NCBI GenBank assembly: GCA_028554795.2
Contig: JAPYKE020000555.1
Location: 186,001-250,000 of the forward strand
Source: Sinohyriopsis cumingii
Lineage: Eukaryota; Mollusca; Bivalvia; Unionida; Unionidae
Reading direction: 5' to 3'
DNA length: 64,000 nt
Shown here piece by piece: positions 26,930-39,100 of the stretch. The notes under the pieces were generated by a model, which saw only the letters and a program-made list of their open reading frames with translations, was not told where the DNA came from and made no database searches. How positions within the stretch are numbered: position 1 is the first letter of the stretch; every line of letters starts with the position of its first letter. Made by a program: the position numbers and the translations under genes.

Positions 26930-29040
26930 ATATGCAATATCCTTAAAATATATCATTAACAATTTTTATATAAACTTTATTCCCTCAAAAAGTCCTAGAT
27001 TTTTTCAGGTGGTACATTATTTGAAAGGTTTTTCATTCAGTTTACATGAATTTTTTTATCTCATGGTGTGAAAGTCGACACAACAAGAATGTGTTTCAGT
27101 GCCAGTGGACATATAGAGTATTCACTCTGCTCACCCTGTTGGAGATCAACATGTCTGATAATGCTTTACACAATACCACTTCATCCCTGTGATTTTGTTA
27201 TATATGAGATACACATCTGATAATGCTTTACACAATACCACTTCATCTCTGTGATTTTGTTATATATGAGATACACGTCTGATAATGCCTTACACAATAT
27301 CACTTCATCCCTGTGATTTTGTTATATATGAGATACATGTCTGATAATGCTTTACACAATATCACTTCATCTCTGTGATTTTGTTATATACAAGATACAC
27401 ATCTGATAATGCTTTACACAATATCACTTCATCCCTGTGATTTTGTTATATATGAGATACACATCTGATAATGCTTTACACAATACCACTTCATCTCTGT
27501 GATTTTGTTATATATGAGATACACGTCTGATAATGCTTTACACAATATCACTTCATCCCTGTGATTTTGTTATATATGAGATACACGTCTGATAATGCTT
27601 TACACAATATCACTTCATCCCTGTGATTTTGTTATATATGAGATACACGTCTGATAATGCCTTACACAATACCACTTCATCTCTGTGATTTTGTTATATA
27701 CAAGATACACGTCTGATAATGCTTTACACAATATCACTTCATTCCTGTGATTTTGTTATATATGAGATATATGTCTGATAATGCTTTATACAATACCACT
27801 TCATCTCTGTGATTTTGTTATATATGAGATACACGTCTGATAATGCCTTACACAATATCACTTCATCCCTGTGATTTTGTTATATATGAGATACATGTCT
27901 GATAATGCTTTACACAATACCACTTCATCTCTGTGATTTTGTTATATATGAGATACACGTCTGATAATGCCTTACACAATATCACTTCATCCCTGTGATT
28001 TTGTTATATATGAGATACATGTCTGATAATGCTTTACACAATACCACTTCGTCCCTGTGATTTTGTTATATATGAGATACATGTCTGATAATGCCTTACA
28101 CAATACCACTTCATCCCTGTGATTTTGTTATATATGAGATACATGTCTGATAATGCCTTACACAATATCACTTCATCTCTGTGATTTTGTTATATATGAG
28201 ATACATGTCTGATAATGCCTTACACAATATCACTTCATCCCTGTGATTTTGTTATATATGAGATACATGTCTGATAATGCCTTACACAATACCACTTCAT
28301 CCCTGTGATTTTGTTATATATGAGATACATGTCTGATAATGCCTTACACAATACCACTTCATCCCTGTGATTTTGTTATATATGAGATACATGTCTGATA
28401 ATGCCTTACACAATATCACTTCATCTCTGTGATTTTGTTATATATGAGATACATGTCTGATAATGCCTTACACAATATCACTTCATTCCTGTGATTTTGT
28501 TATATATGAGATACATGTCTGATAATGCCTTGCACAATACCACTTCATCTCTGTGATTTTGTTATATACGAGATACACGTCTGATAATGCCTTACACAAT
28601 ATCACTTCATCCCTGTGATTTTGTTATATACGAGATACACGTCTGATAATGCCTTACACAATATCACTTCATCCCTGTGATTTTGTTATATACAAGATAC
28701 ACGTCTGATAATGCTTTACACAATACCACTTCATCCCTGTGATTTTGGTATAGACGAGATAAACATGTCTGATAATGCTTTACACAATACCTATTCATCC
28801 CTGTGATTTTGTTCTATGTAAGGAATGTCCCTCTCCAAAGATGGGTCTGATCCATTCAACATTGTTTGTGAAGCTTTCATTGTAAATATTTTGCCAATTA
28901 TGAAGAACATGCTGAATAATATCAGGTCATCTGGAAACAGGTAACTGCAGGGTAGATTTGGCTGCTTTATCTACTCTTTCATTATCCTTTATACCAATGA
29001 GACCAGGCAGCCAACAAACAGAACAGAATAGTTTTTCCAG
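26930..29040 (-). pseudogene. Non-LTR retrotransposon relic (RNase H to C-terminus) interrupted by a minisatellite
   Basis: At 28,825-29,010 the minus strand reads as the end of an RNase H domain and following region (GLIGIKDNERVDKAAKSTLQ, then QHVLHNWQNIY, NNVEWIRPIFGEG). This is the layout of I/Jockey-type Pol proteins. The next segment (NHRDEVVLCKALSD) lies in the first units of the minisatellite. The frame resumes past the array at about 27,060-27,150 (GEQSEYSICPLALKHILVVS) and at about 26,990-27,050 (NLSNNVPPEKI). So the ORF of a retrotransposon has been split by expansion of an internal 62-bp piece. Stops and frameshifts also occur. The 5' two thirds are absent. Confidence 0.78.
27154..28820. 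repeat. 62-bp minisatellite, about 27 copies
   Basis: Head-to-tail 62-bp units start TCTGATAATGCYTTACACAA and contain CACTTCATCYCTGTGATTTT, then TATATGAGATAC. Variant positions (TACC/TATC, CTTT/CTTA, TCCC/TCTC, ATGAG/ACAAG) recur in blocks of two or three units, which hints at higher-order duplications. The outermost units are the most divergent. Confidence 0.96.
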
Positions 29041-29544
29041 ATCTTATGAGTAATCATGTTTCTGCAAGACTTGGGATATTAAATAGTTCTTAAATTTACA
29101 CCTTTGCAAAGTTTTAAATGTTACAGATAAATGCGTTTTGGAGGTTACAATGAGTATGGCTGTAATTTCACTAATGGAAAGGATTACAAACAGACTAAAT
29201 TTAATTTAAATCTGTCTACAAGGACCTGAAAGTGTGCAAGAATGAAATGTAATGGCAAACTTAATTTTTAAGCACTTTGCAATAGTGACCTCAAAATTAT
29301 GGGGCTAAGATTTTTCTGTTGTTAAGAGTAATTCACATAACAAATTTAACTTAAATCTTTCTGTACTGTTTGTGAATGAAAAACAATAGCAAACTTTTTG
29401 GTGAAGTTACCTTGATCATCTTGCCTCTGACCCCATTATCAATGGGTTTTATGTTAAACAAAACACACATACCCAAGTTCAATTAAATCTGCCTAGTAAA
29501 ATTTAACTTATATGCATAAACGAAATGCAATGGAAAAATATATT
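29041..29544. other. Intergenic DNA downstream of the VWA gene
   Basis: No feature is recognised between the retrotransposon relic and the probable end of the VWA-gene transcript. Confidence 0.4.
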
Positions 29545-29550
29545 TTTATT
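29545..29550 (-). terminator. Candidate polyadenylation signal of the VWA gene
   Basis: The minus strand reads AATAAA about 280 nt past the stop codon at 29828-29830. It is the nearest canonical hexamer noticed; the cleavage site is unknown. Confidence 0.45.
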
Positions 29551-29827
29551 ATTTACAATAACCTTCAGATTAGTGAAGCCAAAACGTATAAGCTACTTAG
29601 CTTTGCTTTTGAGTAGCATGCGTCAAATTTTGTCAAACTTTGTAAACCAGAATCTAAGTTGCTATGCAAAATGTAGACACATCTAATCTATCAATTCACT
29701 AAGAAGGATAGCTAAAAACAACCATCATTCCCACAAAGACAAAACACTTGAATTTAACTTTGCCATATCCATGTATGTTATATACTTTACATGGAATAGG
29801 TAAATTAAAGTCTATTATGTTATGAAC

Positions 29828-30134
29828 TTAATCCTTCCTCAGATTAGCAACTTCTTCAAATTTTTGGGCCAGTCCTTTGAGTTTTATCTCTGCCTCCATT
29901 TGTTTTAGCTCTTCCTCAAAAGATGTGTGCTCTGCAGAGAGAAGCCCAAACAGCTTGTCCAGCTTGGTCAAATCTGGACGATTTCTTTCAAACTTGAACT
30001 GGAGTGGCTTAAATCCCTCATCCTTCAATAGCCTCACCATGGTACCCTCATGATGTTGACTTCCAAGGAAGGACACAAATACTAGTTTTGCTGGGTACAC
30101 CTCTTCATGATACCTCTTGTACAACTGGCAGAAG
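29828..30134 (-). CDS. VWA gene exon 8 (C-terminus)
   Basis: The phase fits only an acceptor at CTCATTAG|CTTCTGCCAG, not at the CCAG 10 nt further on. It encodes FCQLYKRYHEEVYPAKLVFV to the TAA stop at 29828-29830 and ends in a charged helix (EELKQMEAEIKLKGLAQKFE). Confidence 0.88.
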
Positions 30135-33100
30135 CTAATGAGGAATAAATAAGTATTAATATTACAAGATACTAAAAATGAGACAAAACTTGCATGTCAA
30201 ACATTTTAGAATATTATCAAAGGCATGAGATTCAATAAAGTACTACAAAAACTAAAGTGATAAAGATGGAGAAAAGTTTAGAAGTGTGCAGGAAAGCAAC
30301 ATGATCCCCACAATGTTCTCAGTTATCACTATCCCTACTATTATACATAAATACATAAAATATATACTCTCTTACAATTTGGAATCCAACTGCAAACTAC
30401 ACAGACCCAAATACGGGTCTATGCAATTTGTTAGGAGTAATCAGTAGAACAAACAACATTTACCATGATCTGTCAGCACATTATGCAGTGGCAGATCAGA
30501 GTCTATATTTGCAGCTGGACCAGAGTTATTATAAGTGAGTATATACAGTACTTGTTCCAACTCCCTTAGGTTCACATCCAGAATAAGGGTAATAATTCTA
30601 AAACCACTGTACACATATATAGACCACCCCAAACCAAATCCTAACTTGCCTTTATCTCAGAGGGTTTAGAGGTAGTTGCCTAACAATGATGATTCATTAT
30701 TCTTATCAATTTATTTTTAAATAATTGTGAATTCATTGTGATCCTATGATCATCTTCAGAAGAGAAGAGAAGAATGGCTATCTCATTTATAATAGAAGGC
30801 ACATTTATGATATTTCATTTTTAATAGAAGAACACATTTAAGATGTCTCATTTTTAAGACAGTGCACATTTATGATATTTCATTTTTTATATATAGAACA
30901 CATTTACAATATCTCATTTTTAATATGGTGCGCATTTATAACATTTCATTTTTAATATACAGAAAACATTTAAGATATCTCATTTTTCATACAGTGCACA
31001 TTTATGATATTTCATTTTTAACATACAGAACACATTTAAGATATCTCATTTTTAATACAGTGCACTTTGTGAAATTTCATTTGTAATAGAACACATTTAA
31101 GATCTCATTTTTCATACAGACTAGTGCACATTTACGTCATTTTTAATATATAGAACACATTTAAGATATCTCATTTTTAATACAGTGCACATTTATGACA
31201 TTTCATTTTTAATATATAGAACACACTTAAGATATCTCATTTTTAGTACAGTGCACATTTATGACATTTAATTTTTAATATAGAGCACATTTATGATATC
31301 TCATTTTTAACATATATTTTATTTTTAAAAATAAGCACATCTATAAACCAATTTACTTTTTGCATATTGTGTTATTATTAGTTTAAACTATCATATGACA
31401 AAATGTCATGGTGGGCAATGCATGCCACTATGTGTTAAATATCATCAAGAACAAAGGCTAAATATCTAATTAAAAGTGAGTTTTTCAGCATTCCACTAGC
31501 ATTTTTGTCGCAAGACCTCGTGTCATCAGCACATGCATATATCATATGGGGTGTTAGTTTAAACTCTTGTTTTTACTGTAACACTTTATGGCAGGGATAA
31601 AACTATTCCTGAAAGTATAGGACCATTGAGAGAGCAAGTGAACCAAGTCTTTTGCTCAGTGGGGCAGTTCCTTCAATAACAGTAGGACTGAGTTTTGTAC
31701 AATGACCCCAGTAGCCTTCAAATAATACATTCATGATCTGCCAAAATAACTGACTTATACCATTACCCTAGTCAGGAAGATTTTGAACCTTGGTACATGT
31801 AAAACAGTCACTTCATGGTCTTCTGTGCAAGATGAGTGCCCAGAATTGAGTTCTGAGAGTGCAGAAATTGTAATTTGTAAATGCCATGCCTGAGATTATT
31901 CTTATATTTATGACGTACTTGTAATTATATTTAACCATTTCTCCATTCTCCCCACTCTCCTGATGTTCTATAGTTCCATTTTCTTCCTCATCTGTCACAA
32001 CAATGAATGTCTTAATGATTTTCCTGTCTTTAAAGTATGGATACAGACTGGCTGCTGGAGCTGTCCCTCCTCCTGCCTTTGTATCTATTGCCAGCTGAAG
32101 GACCTGGAAATTTCAGTTACAATGAATGTAGAGAGTTATAGATATTCAAAAATCACATTCAATTTTTCTATCAGCATGTGCATAAAGCTGCCTATTAAGA
32201 TACAGAATGTGATTTTTCAATATCAGTTATTGTGCCATTGGTGAGAAGAAAATTTGATACAGGAAAAATAGTGATAATATTTTCAAGATGGCATCTATAT
32301 TAGAAATCCGAGGGGTGCTATTTTTATTTAGTATCAAACAAGGCCTTGGTATCAAAAGTGTGTGCAAAGTTACATTAAAGTCCTTACAAGCAGTTTAGGA
32401 GTAAGCAATTATAAAACTGTGTAACTGGATGCATGACAGCATTGCATAAGCTCCTCTGTGCTAAGTAAGATGTACAGATGGGATCCAACTTTCTACTGAT
32501 GCAAGTTAAAGTGACGTTAGATATAACATGTACCACTGTCCCCAGTCCACAGAGCAATAAAAGTAAATAGATTTAGCATGCCATTTTTCTTCTATTAAAA
32601 AAAATATGTGAATGGTGTGGAGTTGTCTTCAAGAATGATACAAAATGGTTGAAAATGACCCAGCTGTATCAGAGTGATGATGTAACAAGACAAAGAGTAC
32701 TTTTAATAAGCTATTGTGAAAGAAAATTCCTTATTGTGGATATAAGTATGGACAGAAATATTTCAATTTCCTATATTTTGATTATTAAACCAATACAATA
32801 GTCATCCAAAGGAACTGATGTTCTATTGGCTAAAGGGAATTTCCTGAAATGATAAGACCAATCCTTTAGACTACTGAGTGTTGAAACTATCTAGAGGTCA
32901 TATTGGACATTGAACAGACACTATTTTCATTTAAAACCAACTATAAATCATAACCTTTTTTTTGGTGAAAACGTCTTCTTGACATGATCTATTCAGAAGA
33001 AGCAGCAATAACAAGATTTTCAAAAGGGTTGCCATGGTAGTCAAACTGGATGTAAGATTGGCACCATTTCCATTCAGGACAACTAAATATCCTAAGGAGT

Positions 33101-36100
33101 CTTGGAGAAAACATTACCTTCCATTCAAGAAGTATAGTTTTTTGATTGTTTTTAATGGCAATTTTAACACATAATTGTCTCTATCATGCCACAGAAATGA
33201 GAATTAAGTGACATTCTCATGGACATGCCAAGGTAGCGATAATAAGATTTTCATGATGGCTGTCAGGTGGCCACCAACTAGACACTATCCAAAGTTTTCG
33301 GCTGAAAACCTCATGTCGATATGACTTTCTGTTTATGTGAAATAGCATTATCAAGATTTTTCATAATGGCAGCCATTTCGAATAACAGACTGGTGCCATT
33401 TTCTATTAGGATCAACTAGACATTATAAGAAGACCATCCGTTCATAAATAGCAGAGAAAAGATCTTCAACATGGTCACCATGGTAGCAAAACTGGATGTA
33501 AGATCAGCACTATTTTCCTTTTTCGAGCCTAATCATTATTATAAATATTTTACAGAAAGAAACCATGTTGATATGAGCATCCATTGAGGATGAGTAGCAA
33601 TACGATTTTCAAAATGCTTACCATCACCATACTGGATATCTGATTCGTACTATTTCATTTTGGACTGGTATTTCATTTTGGACCGTCACAGCATTGTAAG
33701 AAATCTTTCACTAAAAAGCACTTGTTGATTCAATCTTTTCACAAGCAATAGTAATAAAAGTATTAAAAAAATGGCTCTCATGGTGGCCATATCTGGAATC
33801 CAAGAGGTACCATTTTCATTTTGGACCAATGAGACTTTGGGATGAAGGTATATATAAAGTCTGGTCACAATACTCCCAAAAATTTAGGAGCAGTAGCTAA
33901 AATAAACTCATGTTTACTGATTACAGACACCGCATGCCTGACAAGAGTACAGCTGAGAGACTATTGTAAATTTTCCTCTAGTCGAAGACCAACAGAGCTA
34001 AAAAACTAAGTGCAAAAAAGAGATTTAAGAAAGCCCTTATCTTCAGGTTCAAAATTAAGTAACATCTGCAACTTACAATTTTTTTGAACTTTTCTAAGAC
34101 GTAATATAAATTTTATTACATCAAATTGTGTTATCATGTCCCATTCTAACTTTTAGTTTCAAGGTAATGCAAGAAATCTCTACAACTGTGGGAATCAAGT
34201 GACCCTTACCTCTTCTACAGTTTTGGGCAGGAATAGCGCATTGCGGGTCATGGTGTTGAAGAAAACAAGTTCAGCTGATGTAATTGCCGTCAGGATTCCA
34301 GCTATTATGGTACTGGTTTTGATGGCAATCTCCATGGACCCAGAGGCATCCCCCATAATAACAATCGGAGACTCCAGAGTAAGACTGCAAAAGAATGAGT
34401 TGAAACATAAATGAGGATTCAAATTCAAATAAATTCCTCATGAAAAGGGTGAATGCCCACTTAATTAGCATTGTTTTTAAAATCTTGATTCTTCTTCTTG
34501 AAAAATAACACAATGAATTAGCATGGTTATTTAAAATCTTGAACCTTCTTCTTGAAAAAATAACGATTAAGAACTTTTGAGTATTTAGGGGAAAAAAGCA
34601 ACAAGAATTGGAAGAAAAAAGTTCATGTCGTTGTTGTTGTGGGTTTAACAATATTTTTCAGCACATAATAGGCCATATATGGTAACCAGTATAACTGGTA
34701 GAGAAAGAACCTGGGTAAAACACCATAAGAACCACCAACCCACAAGAAGCTACTGACAAGCTTTCTTGCATGGGTTATTTTTGAAAGACAATATTTCAAG
34801 TATATTAAATGAAACATTCAGTCTCTATGTGTGTGTGTGTGTGATCTGGATTTTTAATGTAGCTTTAACAATTTTTCAGTCATATCGCTATGATGTCTGC
34901 AGTGTAGCAGTTTATAGTGATGTCTAGCACTGGGGCATCATGCCGCAAAGATGTAGCATGATGTCCCACCCAGTCACATTATACTGACACCAGACCGACC
35001 AGTCCTAACACTAACCTCTTAATGCTGAGCACCAAGCGAGGCAGCTGTTAGTACCATTTTTGTAAGTCTTTGATATGACTCGGTTGGTGTGCCATAAGAC
35101 TCAACAAAGCTACACCAATGGACGGGTCTGACCACACATCAGAAGTCAAACTAAGGTCAGAATGGGCAGAAACTAAATCATGCACCTTGCTTTGTTTCGC
35201 CTTATGCATGTCAAGTATCAAAGATGTGGAAAGGTATTTCTGACTTGGAATTTTCTAGTGTGGTTCTGCCTTGGCCATCAGACGTTGAAATCCAATGTCT
35301 TCAATAACAACAAATGGTTGCATATCTACTGCCATGAACTCTGCAATAGCTTTGTGCCAACTAACAGCTCTCAGGTCATCAAATGCAAATGGCTGCTTCC
35401 GGTCCAGCATGGCATCAATAATCAGAGTAACTGCTGAGGTTAACTGCACAGCATCCTTTTCTTTATTATCTGCCAGAAATAGGCCATGTTCGACAATGTG
35501 CTTGCAGTGCAAGTGCTGGACAAGATTTGATGTCATATAGTTTTTAGAATCCTTTCCACCTCTGGAAATGCATGCTTTGCAAAGTGTGCAGTTTGCTTTG
35601 GACTCCTTGACTGCATTTACTTTTAAGTAATTCCAGACTAAACTTAAGTGTTTTGAGTTTGACATTATACATAGGCTTGGTATTATATTTAACAGTGTAC
35701 AATTGCTAGTCAAAATTAATAATCCAATTGATTCGCACTCTTGAAACAATGTTTTAAATCAAGTAAGTTACAACTAAGTTGTACACGTGGCTGGATGGAT
35801 GCACACACTACACTTCAAGTTCAAGGCATGCGCTGAAGCAGCTCAACTGCTGAGGTATCCAGAATAACACTGCTGGTGCTGTCATGCCAATATCAATGCT
35901 GCATAATATTTGTATGTCAGCATTCAGCTGCTTCAGCGTGCAACCACTATTCGTTGACTAATAGCATTGCAAGACTGGTAAAGAACAGATTAACTATAGC
36001 GAGTCATAGTTTCGTAGTAGTTTGAAATTTCACTAGCTATCTAATCTGCCTAGATCTCTGCTAATGTGTGTGCTGGAAGTTCAACAGCCACACGAGGCCT

Positions 36101-39100
36101 CATTTGCTGCTGTGATTGGGATGAGTGCATGCATGGTATTGATAATTTGTTGTGTGCAGACAATCAGCAGTAGTTTACAGTAAGTGTGGTAAAAAGTATT
36201 TACTTTTAAGAATATATTGTCTATCAATTAACCCCCAAATCAAATGTTTATTCTTTAATTTCCACTATTTAATTCTGATTTAAAATTCAAGATATGTCAA
36301 GATAAATGTTATGATTGAATTTATATTTTGGAAATTTGGTTACATCAGCACCAATTATTTCTGCCAATAATGATTGTTCTAATAATCTGCCCGATTATGA
36401 GTATGGCTGATTAATCGGTACAGCTTTAATAATCTGTTTGCAAAGTTATTATATATATTTAATTTTCCTGTTTCCTTATTATTTCTACTCAGTAGCATTG
36501 CAGGACTGGTAAAGAACAGATTAACTATAGTGAGTCATAGTTTCGTAGTAGCTGGAAATATCACTATCTAATCTGCCTAGTAGCTATCTGCTACATGCAA
36601 ACCCCTGGTGAGGAAAAAGTGTAATCCAAGTGGACAAAAAGAGTAATCTGAGCAGAAAAAGAGTAATCCACATATAACATGATAAAATTCAATAAGCATA
36701 ATGTACAAAATTATTTATTTACCCCTCTGGTCTTTTAACATCAATTACTGCTTCAAGTTTCCATATCTAGCACTTTTAGCTTTAAAAAGCAACAGACTCT
36801 CATACTGCATTTCAAAACACTTTGTACCAGCTGAGACTATGAATGTTTTTGCATACCCGCAGAGCACTTAATTCTGGGTTACTGAGCCTGGATCTGAATT
36901 CAGTTTTATTTTTGTTAACAATACTGAACAATCTCTCACAGCATTAGAATGGTAATGAACCAATATTCCTTTCAGAACCTGACAATGAGGAAATTTATAT
37001 CTTTCAGTTATTGGGTCTTTTAACTTGGAAATAAGGTGCCATTGCACATCAACTCTGTTCATTGAAGTACATTGTCAGGTAGAACACCAGCCTGATACTT
37101 CAGGAGCTCTCCTTCTAAGTTATTGGCAGCCTTTCCTGCAGCAAGGTGCATCAAAGAACAGAAACAACCTGATTTATACACTGATGGAGACATTTTTCAA
37201 ACTATAGAATGCAACTCCTTTATGAATTCTAGTCATCACTTAAGCATTATCTGCTGAAAACCCCATACAGTTCTGCCAACTTACGTTTATTCAAAGCATT
37301 ATCAAGCAAATCAAAAATGTTTTCTCCAGTGGAATCTACTGTTAATTCTGGTAATGAAAGAAGAGCATGCTGACTTTGATCTTTTTGCTGTCAAAATCTC
37401 TTACACAGACAAAGTACAACTTCTAGTCATCATAATAACTACCCCTGTCTGTGGCAATATTAAATGGCCCAATTTTCATGCCTTCTGCAATTTTAAGTGA
37501 AGTATTTTCTGCTAAGCAATATTTGATGGTTTTGTTCTTGCACATGCAATCCTGGAATCAGAAAACAGCCTTTTGAACAAAGGACCAACGTAGTCTTCTA
37601 CCGCTAGGGGTAGTCCATGTTCTATTAAGAACTTGGTAAATAAAGCCTCTGCATTTATCAAATTCATGTCTACAATTGAGTTCTGCTGTAAAAAGAAGTT
37701 ACCTTAGTACTGGAGTTAGTAAAACGAGCTAATTCAAGGTTTCTTTGTTCTACCACCATGAACAATATTAAAATCCTTTCCACACACCCAAATTTTGACC
37801 CTCATTGAATTCTGACCCGGTCGGGTCATTTTTCAAAGGCTGTGATCACATCAAAATCATTACTGAGGAAGAAAGTAACTGCTAAATTCAGTCCTTCAAA
37901 AACACCTTTGAAGCTACATCGCTCTCATTCTCAAGTCAGTGTCATACAGTCAAAACTTAATACTACACCTGCAATGGGCATGTCGCTGTCCTAGAATGGC
38001 ACGCTGTAGTACGTAATTCATGTACTGTGTGTATGATTAGGATTTTTAAAGTAACTTTAACAATTTTTCAGTCATATCGCTACAATGTCTGTAGTGTGGC
38101 AGTTTATAGTGATGTCTAGTACTGGGGCATCATGCCGCAGACATGTAGCATGATGTCCCACCCAGTCACATTATCCTGACACCAGGCCAACCAGTCCAAA
38201 CAACCTCTTAATGCTGAGCATCTAGCAAGGCAGCTGTTAGTACTATTTTTGTAAATCTTTGGTATGACTCAGCCGGGGTTCAAACCCAATTCATGTACTC
38301 ATCTTTGAATTGGTTCTTCGTCTTTTTCTAATCCATCTGTGAAATTATTTGAATTTTTTTTTTGCTCTAACATGCGCATTGACTAGAATAAATCTGACGA
38401 CTTTTAGCAGATATGAACCAGATATGAATTAAAACAAAGAATCTGCGCACAATGATTAAAATTTAGAAAACCAGTCTCTTCTCTCCTAACTAAGCCATAA
38501 AGCTGCTCTAAATAGAAACCAAGGGTCAAAAGTTTGAAAGTGAAACCAGCATGTTTCTTGGTAGTAGAGGCAGCTGCTATAAATAGAACATAATACTGAT
38601 AGGAAAGTGCATGCTCCAGACAAGCGTACTCTTATGTCATAGTTATGTAGATGCTGTCTTGTCTAGAATACAGTATGTGAGATTAATGGGATGTCAATAA
38701 AAATGAGAAAACAAATTATTAATTTTGTTTGGAGGGGGATGTACAGAAAATGCGTAATCCGAATATGTTTACGTGTAAGGCATAATTTAGGGAAAAAAAC
38801 GCAATGATTACGTCAAAAGCGTAATGGTTGGCATGAATGCTGCTAATGTGTATGCTGGAAGTTCAACAGCCACACAAAGCCTCATTGGCTGGTTGGCTGC
38901 TGTGACTGGGATGAGTGCATTAATAATATTGATAATTTGTTGTCTGCAGACAATCAGTGGAAGTTTACAGCAGGTGTGTTAAAAAGTATTTACTTTTAAG
39001 AATATATTGTCTTTTTAAAATTAACTCCCAAATCAAATGTTTATTACTTAATTTCCACTATAATGTTATGATTGAATTTATATTTTGGAAATTTGTTTAC

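Noticed and set aside
27154..28820. CRISPR-like array
   Set aside because: The 62-bp units are contiguous without spacers, in a eukaryotic setting with introns, so this is a minisatellite.
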